Shown here: piece by piece, positions 17,475-26,056 of the stretch
Numbering within the stretch: the first letter of the stretch is position 1
How the letters are laid out: the number at the start of each line of letters is the position of its first letter
Assembly (NCBI RefSeq): GCF_008710145.1
Contig: NZ_VYKL01000046.1
Location: 1-45,118 of the forward strand
DNA: 45,118 nt
DNA from: Niallia endozanthoxylica
GTDB taxonomy: Bacteria; Bacillota; Bacilli; Bacillales; Cytobacillaceae
Reading direction: 5' to 3'
Notes under the pieces: model-generated
What the model was told of the DNA's origin: nothing
Databases searched by the model: none
The model's input: the letters and a program-made list of their open reading frames with translations, nothing else
Made by a program: the position numbers and the translations under genes

Positions 17475-19454
17475 TTGAATTACACTCATTTATTTAATAA
17501 AGGAACTATCGGCAAGCTTGCGTTGAAAAACCGCATTGTTATGCCGCCCATGGAGACCAATTTATCTGGAGCAGAAGGAGAAATCACCGACCATCAAATA
17601 CGTTATTATGAGGAGCGCGCAAAGGGAGGTACAGGGTTAATCATTGTTGAGATGACCTCCATCGAATACGATTACGGAAAGGCATCAGCTGTACAAACAA
17701 GGATTGACGATGACCGCTTCATTCCGGGGTTTCATCGTCTGGCTAATACCTTGCATAAATACGGCACAAAAATGTTTGTCCAGCTTCACCATGGCGGTCG
17801 TCAATCCTGTTCAATATACATTAACGGCAGACAAATTGTTGCACCTAGTCCCATAGTCAGCGCAGCAGTCGGAGAGGAACCTCGGGAATTGACTCATGCG
17901 GAAGTGAGAGAACTAGTGAATAAATTTATTATGGGAGCAGTCAGGTCGAAGATAGCCGGTGCGGATGGAGTTGAGATTCATGCTGCTCATGGGTATTTAG
18001 TGAATCAGTTTTTGAGTCCTCTTACCAACATTCGAAAGGATGAATATGGAGGAAGCTTTGAAAACAGAATGCGCTTTTTAGATGAAATCATTGCTGGCAT
18101 TAAAGAAAAATGCGGGCGTGATTATCCTGTCACAGTAAGGTTGAGTGTCGATGAATTTGTCAATGGCGGCATAGATGTTGAGCTGGGAAAAAGAATCAGC
18201 ATGCACTTAGAAAGGATAGGAGTGGATGCTATTCATGCCAGCGCTGGAACATATGAATCATTTGAAACCATCATCGAGTCCCCATTATATGAGCAAGGCT
18301 GGAGAGTTTATCTTGCTGAAGAAATAAAGAAGGCAGTCAGTATCCCCGTCATCGCGGTCGGCGTCATTCGTGAGCCGGAATTTGCGGAATCAATTTTAGC
18401 AGATGGCAAAGCAGACTTTATCGCAATCGGCCGCGGGCAAATTGCAGACCCTGAGTGGGTCCTTAAAGTGATGGAAGGCCGTGAAAGTGAAATTCGCAAA
18501 TGTATTTGCTGTATGCACTGCATCCGATCAGTCAGTAAGAACCTCCATGTCCAATGTGCGATCAACGTACGTGCTGGACGTGAAATGGAATTTGATGAGC
18601 TGACACCGATTCAAGAAAAACGACATGTTGTGATTATTGGCGGCGGTCCAGGCGGTATGGAAGCAGCAAGGGTTCTATCCCAAAAAGGATATAAGATTAC
18701 CTTATTTGAAAAAGACAATAAGCTAGGCGGACAGCTTCATTTGGTAAGCAAACCGCTCCATAAGGAAAAAATGAATTGGTTTATTGAGTTTGAGCGGAAT
18801 GAATTGAAACGTCTCGGTGTTGATATCCGGCTAAATACCGAAGCTGAGCTTAACAAGATTAAGGCGATGAATCCCTATGCCGTTATACTAGCAACTGGCG
18901 CAAAAGGCTATATCCCGAATATTCCTGGAATCGACTTGCCGAATATCTACGGCTATGAGTATGTCTATTCACACCATAAATACTTCAATCAAGAAAAAAT
19001 AGTCGTGATGGGCAGCGGAATGATTTGCTTTAGTATTACCGACCAGCTCGCAGGCAAGGGGAACGACGTCACCTTTATTGAGCTTCCAACGGCGATTGGC
19101 AATCGTATCAGTGCTCCAACAAGATTACGCCTGATGAATCGGTTGAAAAGAGCAAATGTCAAAATCCTCACAGATTATCATGTCTTACGGATTCAGCCAA
19201 ATGCCGTAATGATAGAAGATTCTGTTTCAGGTAAGCAGCGAGAGGTTGAAATGGATCATGTGGTTATTGCAATGGGAACACAAGCATATAACCCATTAGA
19301 AGAATTGTATCGTCTGCACTTTAATCACGTCTTTGTGATTGGCGATGCCATCAATCATCCGGGGTCCTTGTCAACGGCTGTGAAGGATGGGTTTGAGTTG
19401 GCTTATGTGTTCGAATCGCAGATATGTAACAAAGGTTCTGTTGTGACCGTTTAA
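17475..19454 (+). CDS. FMN/FAD/Fe-S oxidoreductase of the 2,4-dienoyl-CoA reductase family
   Basis: A 659-residue cytoplasmic flavoenzyme. Residues 1-340 form an old-yellow-enzyme-type FMN barrel (IVMPPMETNL, QLHHGGRQ, EIHAAHGYLVNQFLSP). Cysteines 343, 345, 346, 349 and 361 should hold a 4Fe-4S cluster, and a C-terminal FAD/NAD module starts at VVIIGGGPGGMEAA. The family reduces activated C=C bonds such as 2,4-dienoyl-CoA or enoates. The cluster motif departs from the usual C-x2-C-x3-C-x11-C by one residue at the first cysteine. The start is TTG with TAGGAGGG upstream. Substrate unknown; the cre box upstream suggests a catabolic role. Confidence 0.9.
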   Translation: MNYTHLFNKGTIGKLALKNRIVMPPMETNLSGAEGEITDHQIRYYEERAKGGTGLIIVEMTSIEYDYGKASAVQTRIDDDRFIPGFHRLANTLHKYGTKMFVQLHHGGRQSCSIYINGRQIVAPSPIVSAAVGEEPRELTHAEVRELVNKFIMGAVRSKIAGADGVEIHAAHGYLVNQFLSPLTNIRKDEYGGSFENRMRFLDEIIAGIKEKCGRDYPVTVRLSVDEFVNGGIDVELGKRISMHLERIGVDAIHASAGTYESFETIIESPLYEQGWRVYLAEEIKKAVSIPVIAVGVIREPEFAESILADGKADFIAIGRGQIADPEWVLKVMEGRESEIRKCICCMHCIRSVSKNLHVQCAINVRAGREMEFDELTPIQEKRHVVIIGGGPGGMEAARVLSQKGYKITLFEKDNKLGGQLHLVSKPLHKEKMNWFIEFERNELKRLGVDIRLNTEAELNKIKAMNPYAVILATGAKGYIPNIPGIDLPNIYGYEYVYSHHKYFNQEKIVVMGSGMICFSITDQLAGKGNDVTFIELPTAIGNRISAPTRLRLMNRLKRANVKILTDYHVLRIQPNAVMIEDSVSGKQREVEMDHVVIAMGTQAYNPLEELYRLHFNHVFVIGDAINHPGSLSTAVKDGFELAYVFESQICNKGSVVTV

Positions 19455-19482
19455 AAGAGTTGTTATTAATGTTGAGCTTTGT

Positions 19483-19576
19483 AAAGGACAATTGCCTCGT
19501 GAGGAGAAGATATTTTGTCCCTTCGATTTATAACGAGGGACCTTTTCCTTTCTGTTAAAAGGAATTGTCCTTTTTT
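19483..19576 (+). terminator. branched terminator with 11-bp outer stem
   Basis: AAAGGACAATT (19483-19493) pairs exactly with AATTGTCCTTT (19563-19573), followed by T residues. The enclosed sequence has its own hairpins (CCTCGTGAGG and GTCCC/GGGAC). This ends the flavoenzyme transcript and may be a dispersed palindromic repeat. Confidence 0.7.
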
Positions 19577-19608
19577 ATTTTTATGAAGAACATTTTTCTA
19601 AGCGGAAC

Positions 19609-19782
19609 TGGATGGTTAGTTGAGTCCCACAGGATGTGGGTCACACAGGCATTGCCACAAATGTGGCGTTCTTAGTCTGTGATTCCACGAATGGACCTTT
19701 GGCAGTTGGATCTCCTACCTATCTTCTTTACATCCTCAGAATCTTGAAGTGGGAGTCTTACTGCCCGTTAAGAGTGGGATAA
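19609..19782 (+). repeat. structured intergenic repeat, copy A
   Basis: About 174 bp closely matching a second copy at 22207-22382, in the same orientation. Nested stems can be drawn: GTGG/CCAC, then TCACACAG/CTGTGA, then GCCAC/GTGGC, plus a second hairpin near the 3' end. No ORF is present. The left hairpin seen in copy B is missing here, so this copy looks truncated. I do not recognise the family. Confidence 0.75.
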
Positions 19783-19823
19783 AAAAACTGCAGGAACACT
19801 TTCAATTGAAAGTGTTCCTGCAG
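19781..19823 (-). terminator. 18-bp perfect palindrome terminator
   Basis: Positions 19788-19823 are a perfect inverted repeat with 18-bp arms (CTGCAGGAACACTTTCAA and its complement). The minus strand continues into seven T residues. It ends the fumarate reductase-like gene. Confidence 0.85.
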
Positions 19824-19862
19824 CCTGTGCACATATTTCGTTTTTTAATATGAACAACTAAA

Positions 19863-21401
19863 TTATTGTGCTTTTACAAATTCAGCAGATTTTACCCCTG
19901 CTTGAAGACCAAAAACAATAATTTCACCTACAGAGTTGCCTCCGATACGGTTTTGTCCATGTAATCCGCCGGTTACTTCACCCGCTGCGAATAAACCAGG
20001 AATTGCTTGTCCATCTTTATTTAATACTTCTGTATTTGTGTTGATGATAACTCCACCCATTGTATAGTGAATTCCAGGGCCGATTTTAATTGCATAGTAT
20101 GGAGCACCTGATAAAGCATTGTCCATTGCTGTTGTTCTGCCAAACTCTGCATCGTTTTTATTTGTTACGGCAGTGTTCCAAGTATCAAGAGTTGTTTTTA
20201 ATTCTTCTGCTGGAACATTCATTTTCTCAGCAAGCGCTTCAATTGTGTCACCTTGAACAGTAAAGCCCATTTTTTCGTATTGTTCAATGGCCTTCGCACG
20301 AGATTTTACACCAGAATCAAATACAAGCCATGCCGTTCTTTCTGGTAATGCATTAATCGCTGCAGTTACATTATCACGAGTATCCATTTCGTTATGGAAT
20401 CTTGTTCCTTCTGCATTAACAAGGATGGCTCCTTCACCGCGAACGACTTCACCAATTAAGTAGGATTTTTCCTGTTGTACAGTTGGATGAACTTGGATTT
20501 GGTCCATATCCACTGTTGTACCGCCTAACTCTTCAATCATACGAATACCGTCACCCGTGCTGCCAACTTGGTTTGTTGTTACATAGCCAGCTAGATCACT
20601 TCTAACTTTAGTAATCATATCCATATTAGCTCCAAAACCGCCGGATGCTACGATAACAGCCTTTGCTGTAATTGTTTTTTCATCTTTTTCATTGAACACA
20701 ACTCTTACCCCATTTACTTTTCCGTCTTTTTGCGTGATTTCTTTTACATCAGCATTAACGAATAGAGGAATTTGCTTCTCTTCTACATTTTTCACTAAAC
20801 CATTTACAAGGTATTGACCTACAGCAGAACCATCTTCAGGACGGTGTGTACGCTTTTCGCTCATTCCCCCTGTAATTGTGATATTGTTCAGACGGATACC
20901 GATAGAGTCTAACCAATCAATAGCAGCGCCGGAATTATCCACGAAGAAACGAAGCAATTCTGGATTATTTGTTCCTTTACCGCCTTTTAATGTCTCTTCA
21001 TAGAATTTATCATTGCTATCTTGAATGCCCTGTTCTGTTTGAAACTTTGTTTGGGATGCATTCATACCTGATGAGGACTTTGATGTATTTCCACCAGCAA
21101 CTGGCATTTTTTCTAAAATAACTGGGTTCATGCCATTTGCCTTTGCTTCTAAAGCAGCAGTCATTCCGGCACCGCCAGCACCAATAATAACGATGTCATA
21201 GCTGTCTTGAAGTTCTTCGTAAGGCGTATAGGTGCCTTCCTTAGATGCACCTGAAACGGCTTCTTCTTTATTTACTTCTTCTTTTTTCTCTTCTTTCGGT
21301 TCTTCCTTTTGCGGCTCACTCGCGTTGTTGCTTCCGCATCCCGCTGCAATAAGCATGAAAATACTCAAGAAGAGCATAACTAACATGCTTTTTTTCTTCA
21401 T
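19863..21401 (-). CDS. flavocytochrome c-type fumarate reductase-like lipoprotein
   Basis: A 512-residue exported FAD protein. The signal peptide ends in the lipobox IAAGC, a Glu/Lys-rich linker follows, and the catalytic domain starts at YDIVIIGAGGAGM. Motifs of the fumarate/urocanate reductase family are present: GGNTSKSSSGMNAS, HPTV, the Arg in HNEMDTRDN, HYTMGG and NRIGGNS. No haem motif (CxxCH) and no FMN-binding domain is present, so electrons must come from a separate partner. It would reduce fumarate or a similar enoate outside the membrane. An in-frame ATG at 21410 abuts the ribosome binding site; the ATG at 21401 is 9 nt from TAGGAG and is used. Confidence 0.88.
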   Translation of the reverse strand: MKKKSMLVMLFLSIFMLIAAGCGSNNASEPQKEEPKEEKKEEVNKEEAVSGASKEGTYTPYEELQDSYDIVIIGAGGAGMTAALEAKANGMNPVILEKMPVAGGNTSKSSSGMNASQTKFQTEQGIQDSNDKFYEETLKGGKGTNNPELLRFFVDNSGAAIDWLDSIGIRLNNITITGGMSEKRTHRPEDGSAVGQYLVNGLVKNVEEKQIPLFVNADVKEITQKDGKVNGVRVVFNEKDEKTITAKAVIVASGGFGANMDMITKVRSDLAGYVTTNQVGSTGDGIRMIEELGGTTVDMDQIQVHPTVQQEKSYLIGEVVRGEGAILVNAEGTRFHNEMDTRDNVTAAINALPERTAWLVFDSGVKSRAKAIEQYEKMGFTVQGDTIEALAEKMNVPAEELKTTLDTWNTAVTNKNDAEFGRTTAMDNALSGAPYYAIKIGPGIHYTMGGVIINTNTEVLNKDGQAIPGLFAAGEVTGGLHGQNRIGGNSVGEIIVFGLQAGVKSAEFVKAQ

Positions 21402-21419
21402 TGATGTCATCTCCTATCA

Positions 21420-21435
21420 TGTGAATAGATTCACA
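21420..21435. promoter_or_regulatory. TGTGA-N6-TCACA palindrome (Fnr/CRP-type)
   Basis: TGTGAATAGATTCACA has 7-bp perfect arms and matches the Fnr consensus of Bacillus, TGTGA-N6-TCACA. It lies 19 bp upstream of the fumarate reductase-like start codon. That is too close for class II activation of this gene, so repression or another regulator is possible. The gap 21436-21760 shows nothing else clear except imperfect inverted repeats at about 21670-21690 and 21748-21768. Confidence 0.5.
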
Positions 21436-21762
21436 TTAATTAACACACTCATATCTTATAAATCTTCCTGTTACTTTTCTATAGAATCTGGTTGCTTTTA
21501 TAAAATGATCACAAGTTTTTGTCCTTTTTATGAAAATTATCCATTTCAATAACATAAGATTTGAGTTGGCTTTATAATAATTGGTTGCATAATTTAAATA
21601 GAATATTTATGTAATAATTCCATAACTTGTTTTTATATGTAAGCCTTTTGAAGGGAAACGAATACTTTGTTTTTAAATAAGCTTTGTTAGCAAATAATGT
21701 TGATAAGCCTACAGCTTTAGATGATTCAAAATCAACAATGTTAATGAACAAAGCCTTTAAAT

Positions 21763-21792
21763 AAAAAAAGAACCGAAAAAATAAATCGGTTC
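21763..21792 (-). terminator. intrinsic terminator
   Basis: GAACCGA and TCGGTTC form a 7-bp stem with a T run on the minus strand. It follows the 93-residue gene. Confidence 0.75.
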
Positions 21793-21824
21793 AATCGTTT
21801 ACATTACATATCTTCTTTGTATGG

Positions 21825-22106
21825 TTAATGTATCTTTTCTTCATTATAAAGAGCAGCAATCACATCAATATTATTATCAATAAAGTTCAGTCGTTCTCTT
21901 GAAACCTGTGACCACTCACTCGACAGATGGCTTGCCGATAAGATATGTCTGATGCTAAATGTGTAGGTGTGATGCAACTCTGAGATTAAGTAGCTGATGC
22001 CCGCATGTGGCTCCTTACTCACAATGCTTTCGACATCCTTCTTTAACCAATCTGGCGCCACCTCAACGGATTTTTTCAACAGCCGTTCATACTCTTCATT
22101 AAACAT
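21825..22106 (-). CDS. hypothetical 93-residue protein
   Basis: A soluble, probably helical protein of 93 residues that I do not recognise. It starts MFNEEYERLLKKSVEVAPDW and has no signal peptide, membrane segment or metal motif. A ribosome binding site (AAGGAGAAG) precedes the ATG and a terminator follows, so it is likely expressed as a single gene. The structured repeat copy B lies just upstream. Confidence 0.6.
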   Translation of the reverse strand: MFNEEYERLLKKSVEVAPDWLKKDVESIVSKEPHAGISYLISELHHTYTFSIRHILSASHLSSEWSQVSRERLNFIDNNIDVIAALYNEEKIH

Positions 22107-22175
22107 GACTTCTTCTCCTTATATAAGTTTAGTATTAGTTTATCCCAATTATTGAACAATGATAAAGCGAAACTT

Positions 22176-22385
22176 CCATCAGCGGGGGTTTTTCTTCATC
22201 CCCCACTGATGGTTAGTTTAGGCCCGCAGGATGTGGGTCACACAGACGTTGCCACAAATGTGACGTTCTTAGTCCGTGATTCCACGAATGGACCTTTACA
22301 GGCAGTTGAATCTCCCACCTATCTTCTTTACATCTTCAGAATCTTGAGGTGAGAGGCTTACTGCCCGTTAAGAGTGGGGTAAAAA
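22176..22385 (+). repeat. structured intergenic repeat, copy B (longer)
   Basis: Copy B shares about 175 bp with copy A (from GATGGTTAG to AAGAGTGGG) and has an extra left-end hairpin: CCATCAGCGGGGG (22176-22188) against CCCCCACTGATGG (22200-22212), one mismatch. Differences between copies are scattered and some preserve pairing. A mobile palindromic element or structured RNA family is likely. Confidence 0.75.
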
Positions 22386-22640
22386 TTATCCCTTTTAGTT
22401 CTAAAAGACATGGTTGATTTAGCTGCTAATACAGGTCGTTATAGAAAAGTTGTTACTGATGAAACGAATAGCGTCTTACCTTTTGGGAGCATTTCTTTTA
22501 TAAATTTTGTTGACATTGCCATAGTTTATACTGCTTTTAGAATTATTTTAACAATGGAAATATTATTCAAAAGGTATAACCTGCACCTATAGGCTATATG
22601 ATAGTAGCATGTTGATTTTCTTGGATTGGGGGCTGGAGTT

Positions 22641-23120
22641 ATGACTTTAACCGAAGTTTTGCAGAAGCGTACGATCCTTCAACAATATAAGTGCTGGTAT
22701 GTTTTAGACAATGACTTCCCATGGAATATTCCTTCTATCTATCATAAGATTCACGACCATTTAGATACAACGTTTCCCATTCCTGTTATTTTTTGTTCCA
22801 TTCGGGAGGCAAATAAAATTATCAGTGATTTAGGCCATGATGAGGACGAATATTTGCGGTTTGCTGCGGGGATTTATTGGCGGGAGCTCGGGATTATCTT
22901 TATTTTCCATTATGAGGAATACGAAACCCTCATTGAAACCCTTTTCCATGAATACCGCCATGTGATGCAGGATTTGGACGCTGACTTTCGACATCATTTT
23001 GAACATGACAAGAAATTACCTTATAAAGAGCGCAAGACGGAAATGGATGCCTTTCAGTTTGCTAAGGAAAAAACCAATATTTATTTCAAAACCCTTTATG
23101 GGCGGGAAAATGTGGTTTAA
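22641..23120 (+). CDS. HEYRH-motif protein, possible zinc metalloprotease (DUF3920-like)
   Basis: A 159-residue cytoplasmic protein. It contains ETLFHEYRHVMQDLDADFRHH, with an HExxH zinc-site motif on a helix and Glu/Asp/His residues downstream that could complete a metal centre. It resembles the Bacillus family I know as DUF3920, with unknown substrate. A TTG at 22626 is in frame, but the ATG at 22641 is better placed for the GGGGGCTGGAG site. The 255 bp before it (22386-22640) contain no convincing gene. A terminator follows. Confidence 0.7.
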   Translation: MTLTEVLQKRTILQQYKCWYVLDNDFPWNIPSIYHKIHDHLDTTFPIPVIFCSIREANKIISDLGHDEDEYLRFAAGIYWRELGIIFIFHYEEYETLIETLFHEYRHVMQDLDADFRHHFEHDKKLPYKERKTEMDAFQFAKEKTNIYFKTLYGRENVV

Positions 23121-23148
23121 CTCTACGTTTTTATTATATTAATATAAC

Positions 23149-23184
23149 AAAAGAGAAAGTACCATTTAGGTCTTTCTCTTTTTT
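23149..23184 (+). terminator. intrinsic terminator
   Basis: AAAAGAGAAAG pairs with CTTTCTCTTTT, followed by further T residues. Confidence 0.8.
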
Positions 23185-23236
23185 CTATGAGTATAAAATA
23201 GTGTGGAATTTATTATTGAAGATTACAAACCCTTTG

Positions 23237-23434
23237 TTACATTGCTGCAGAAAAAACAAACTGCTCTGGCTTTTTAGCTTCAAGCTTGTGAAGCTCTGAG
23301 AAGAATTTCTTATATTCTACAATTGATAACTCACCGTAAATATAGCTTTTTTGCAGATAATCTAATAGTTCATTAACATGTAAAGGGTTACGCTTTTTAC
23401 CAGACTCAAAACGCTTTGTTAATTCTTCTAACAT
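23237..23434 (-). CDS. YppF-like small protein, copy 1
   Basis: A 65-residue protein starting MLEELTKRFESGKKRNPLHV, with NELLDYLQKSYIYGELSIVEYKKFF in the middle. It resembles the YppF family of Bacillus, small proteins of unknown role. A paralogue lies 11 kb away at 34232-34429 with the same length and mostly the same sequence. An extended -10 box (TGTTATACT, 23489-23497 on the minus strand) lies upstream. Confidence 0.7.
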   Translation of the reverse strand: MLEELTKRFESGKKRNPLHVNELLDYLQKSYIYGELSIVEYKKFFSELHKLEAKKPEQFVFSAAM

Positions 23435-23488
23435 TATTCATCCACTCATTTCATTTAGTATTTTATCAACTTGTTTATGTTGGAATCA

Positions 23489-23497
23489 GTATAACAT
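23489..23497 (-). promoter_or_regulatory. extended -10 promoter element
   Basis: On the minus strand TGTTATACT fits TGnTATAAT. The paralogous gene has TGGTATGAT at a similar distance from its start, so this is likely the real promoter. No good -35 is seen, as is common for extended -10 promoters. Confidence 0.5.
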
Positions 23498-23596
23498 GTA
23501 AAACCTATTGTATTTTATTTTAAAAAAATTCAAACTACCGACATTTTTCTACAAAAGTTTTGTCGAATGTTCGGAGGAAAACGGCTCCCATGTTTT

Positions 23597-23644
23597 CAAA
23601 AAAAAGAAGTCCAAGCAGAGATTTCTCTTCGCATGGACTTCTTT
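23597..23644 (-). terminator. intrinsic terminator for the MFS gene
   Basis: AAAGAAGTCCA pairs exactly with TGGACTTCTTT, and the minus strand continues into a run of T residues. A second hairpin (TTTCCTGATT/AATCAGGAAA) lies between it and the MFS stop codon. Confidence 0.75.
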
Positions 23645-23736
23645 GATTCCTATTGGGCGGTCAGGAAAAATGGATGGGAGGCATTTCCTGATTCGGATTT
23701 AAAATCAGGAAAACCGACCTTTATATCTTATCGTAT

Positions 23737-25116
23737 CTACTGTTTTTCTGTTGATAAGGATAACCCATTTTTGCCTAGGAGTATGCTTCCTGTGAGAAGG
23801 GCTCCGATTGCCAACACGACTAGGATAATGAATACGGTGTGCAAGCTATCAGCTAGTGCATGCCCATATAGTTCATCGCTTAGCCATAAACCTGATACGG
23901 CAATTCCAATTGCCTGACCGAGGTTTCGCAAGAGATTAAAGGAGCCCATTGCCGCTCCACGGAGCTTCCACTCTACTGCTGATTGGACAGCAACGGTAAA
24001 AGCAGTAAGCGCTAATCCAAAACCAAAACCAAGAATAGCTGTCAGGACCATCATATACGCAATCGTTGTATCCTCTTGCATGAAAATTAAACCAAAGGTT
24101 CCCGCCAATACGACGGAAATACCTGTAACGGCAATTTTTCCAACTGATGATTTGGCTAGCCATCTTCCTGATAATACAGCTCCGAGTGGCCAGGTAATGG
24201 ACATAGGCAGCATGGAGATGCCGGAAATGGTTGCATTTAAGTTGTTCACACCTTGGACCCATAAAGGAATATAAAAGGTAACGGTTACGAGAATAAAACC
24301 GAACAGAAAACTGGCCGTATTCGCAACAGAAATGAATTTATTTTTAAATAAAGAAAGTGGCAGCATAGGTTCTTTTGAATTTTTTTCAATCCAGAAGAAC
24401 AATCCGATTCCTACCACCGCGACAGCCAGCAGCAGGATGATACTGCCTGTGAGTTCTTTTTGCTCCTTCAATAACGTTAACGCATAGAGAAACGAGGTCA
24501 TACTAATGGCAAATGTAAAAATGCCTGGATAATCAATAATCTGCTTTTTCTTTTCCAAGTGCTCATGTAAGGCTACCCATAACAGAACCAAGGAGACGAT
24601 GCCAAACGGGAGATTCATAAAGAAAATCCAGCGCCAGGATACATAATCAACGATGAAGCCGCCTGCCAATGGCCCGATAATCCCGGAAATTCCCCAGACA
24701 GAGCTAATCATCCCTTGGATTTTTGCCCGCTGTTCAAAGGCAAATACATCACCAATAATGGTAAATGGAATGGTCGTTAAGGCACCTGCCCCGATTCCTT
24801 GAATCACACGGTACCAGACCAGCTGTTCCATTGTCTGCGCTAGACCTGAAAGCATCGAACCAGCGACAAAGATGATAACGCCCAGCGTAAACATTAACTT
24901 TCTTCCATATAAGTCAGCCATTTTTCCAAAAATAGGTGTGCCAATCACCATTGCCAATAAATAGACAGATATGACCCACGTATATAGCTCACTGCCTCCT
25001 AGATCTCCAACAATCACCGGCATCGCCGTACTCACAATCGTCCCCTCAATCGCCGTAAGAAACGTCGCAATCAACAATGCCCAAATAACTGACTTTTGAT
25101 TCGTCTGTTTTTCCAT
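23737..25116 (-). CDS. MFS multidrug transporter, DHA2 (EmrB/QacA) family
   Basis: A 459-residue membrane protein with the 14-helix DHA2 layout, expected to export drugs or toxic compounds by proton antiport. Seen: the acidic residue in TAIEGTIVSTAMPVI (helix 1), motif A GKMADLYGRK and motif C in GISGIIGPLAGGFIVDYVSWRW. AAAGGAGG precedes the ATG. A VOC-family protein gene lies 118 bp upstream on the same strand and may be co-transcribed. No TetR or MarR regulator is adjacent. Confidence 0.9.
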   Translation of the reverse strand: MEKQTNQKSVIWALLIATFLTAIEGTIVSTAMPVIVGDLGGSELYTWVISVYLLAMVIGTPIFGKMADLYGRKLMFTLGVIIFVAGSMLSGLAQTMEQLVWYRVIQGIGAGALTTIPFTIIGDVFAFEQRAKIQGMISSVWGISGIIGPLAGGFIVDYVSWRWIFFMNLPFGIVSLVLLWVALHEHLEKKKQIIDYPGIFTFAISMTSFLYALTLLKEQKELTGSIILLLAVAVVGIGLFFWIEKNSKEPMLPLSLFKNKFISVANTASFLFGFILVTVTFYIPLWVQGVNNLNATISGISMLPMSITWPLGAVLSGRWLAKSSVGKIAVTGISVVLAGTFGLIFMQEDTTIAYMMVLTAILGFGFGLALTAFTVAVQSAVEWKLRGAAMGSFNLLRNLGQAIGIAVSGLWLSDELYGHALADSLHTVFIILVVLAIGALLTGSILLGKNGLSLSTEKQ

Positions 25117-25234
25117 TTTAATCCTCCTTTTAAGAGGCAGAAGGGTGGTACTCTGCCTCCTATTCTTGTTGTTTCACGGTCCGCATCCCTTATTTTACGT
25201 TCTCGCTTCAGATTTCTATTTCCGCTCCCCTGCC

Positions 25235-25648
25235 TTATGTTTGGTAATCATCTGCTTTCGCTTCTTGTTCATAAATCTCAATCGGCAATCCATCTGGGTC
25301 GGTTAAAAACGTGAATTTTTTTCTCGTAAATGGGTCAATCCTGATTGGTTCTACTTCAACACCTTGCCCCTTTAAATAGCTCACTGTCTCTTCAATATCC
25401 TCTACGGCAAACGCAATATGACGCAATCCTGCTGCCTCTGGGTAGCTTGGGCGTGCCGGTGGATTTGGAAACGAAAATAATTCAATCTGGTAGTGACCGT
25501 TCACTTTCAAATCCAATTTATAGGAATCCCTCTCCTCCCGATAAACCTCTCGGATGGGGGTAAAACCTAGAATTCTTATGTAGAAGTCTTTAGATTTCTC
25601 ATAATCTGAACAGATAATTGCAATATGGTGGATACTTAATAATTTCAT
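25235..25648 (-). CDS. VOC-family protein (GloA2/YaeR-like)
   Basis: A 137-residue cytoplasmic protein with two beta-alpha-beta-beta-beta motifs. Probable metal ligands are the His in SIHHIAI, the Glu in YQIELFSF, the His in LRHIAFAV and the Glu in LPIEIYEQ, the arrangement of glyoxalase I-like enzymes. YaeR/GloA2-type proteins are often annotated as lactoylglutathione lyase, but their substrate is unproven. It may form an operon with the MFS pump. Confidence 0.85.
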   Translation of the reverse strand: MKLLSIHHIAIICSDYEKSKDFYIRILGFTPIREVYREERDSYKLDLKVNGHYQIELFSFPNPPARPSYPEAAGLRHIAFAVEDIEETVSYLKGQGVEVEPIRIDPFTRKKFTFLTDPDGLPIEIYEQEAKADDYQT

Positions 25649-25957
25649 AACCTACTTGCCTTCCTTTTACATGAGATGTAAGAAAAATAGTATCATATTT
25701 ATTCCTTTATGAATTGCGAAACGACTTGTTAATGAAACACATTTTTTCGACAACTATTTAACTAACCGTTGATTGTTGTCCTGCAGCGTATTCGTCCATG
25801 TGTTTGGTCCAGCATAAACACGTGATAGACCGTAGAGATAGGTATGCTACAGTGTGTTAGAGGTCGTCACAATTAATTATCACAGGCAACAAAAAAGAAC
25901 CTGTTTTATTTAACAGATTCTTAAAAAAACATGATGTTCTATTTTTCCTGAATGTCT

Positions 25958-26056
25958 TTATAATATTACTGTAGGAACCTTAGAAAGCTTAGCTTGAAAA
26001 GAACATCCACCTGCTTTAACGATAACTCTAAAAATTCCAGGCTTCTTTTTCTTCAT
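25958..26056 (-). CDS. 32-residue basic small ORF, overlapping the stop of its upstream neighbour
   Basis: A candidate peptide starting MKKKKPGIFRVIVKAGG. Its ATG overlaps the TGA of the 57-residue membrane protein gene as ATGA, the usual sign of translational coupling. It has no good ribosome binding site of its own. Weak evidence, but the overlap makes it worth listing. In the gap 25649-25957 only a small hairpin (AAGAACCTGTT/AACAGATTCTT, near 25894-25921) is seen. Confidence 0.3.
   Translation of the reverse strand: MKKKKPGIFRVIVKAGGCSFQAKLSKVPTVIL

Noticed and set aside
21420..21435. Fnr site acting as a class II activator of the fumarate reductase gene
   Set aside because: A start site 41 bp downstream would fall inside the coding sequence.
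22410..22592. 60-codon + strand ORF (MVDLAANTGRYRKVV...)
   Set aside because: No ribosome binding site, no similarity to known families, and composition like non-coding AT-rich DNA.
25135..25165. AGGGTGGTAC on the + strand, resembling the T-box motif of tRNA-sensing leaders
   Set aside because: No CCGCG continuation, no specifier stem upstream and no + strand gene downstream; the sequence lies between two minus-strand genes.
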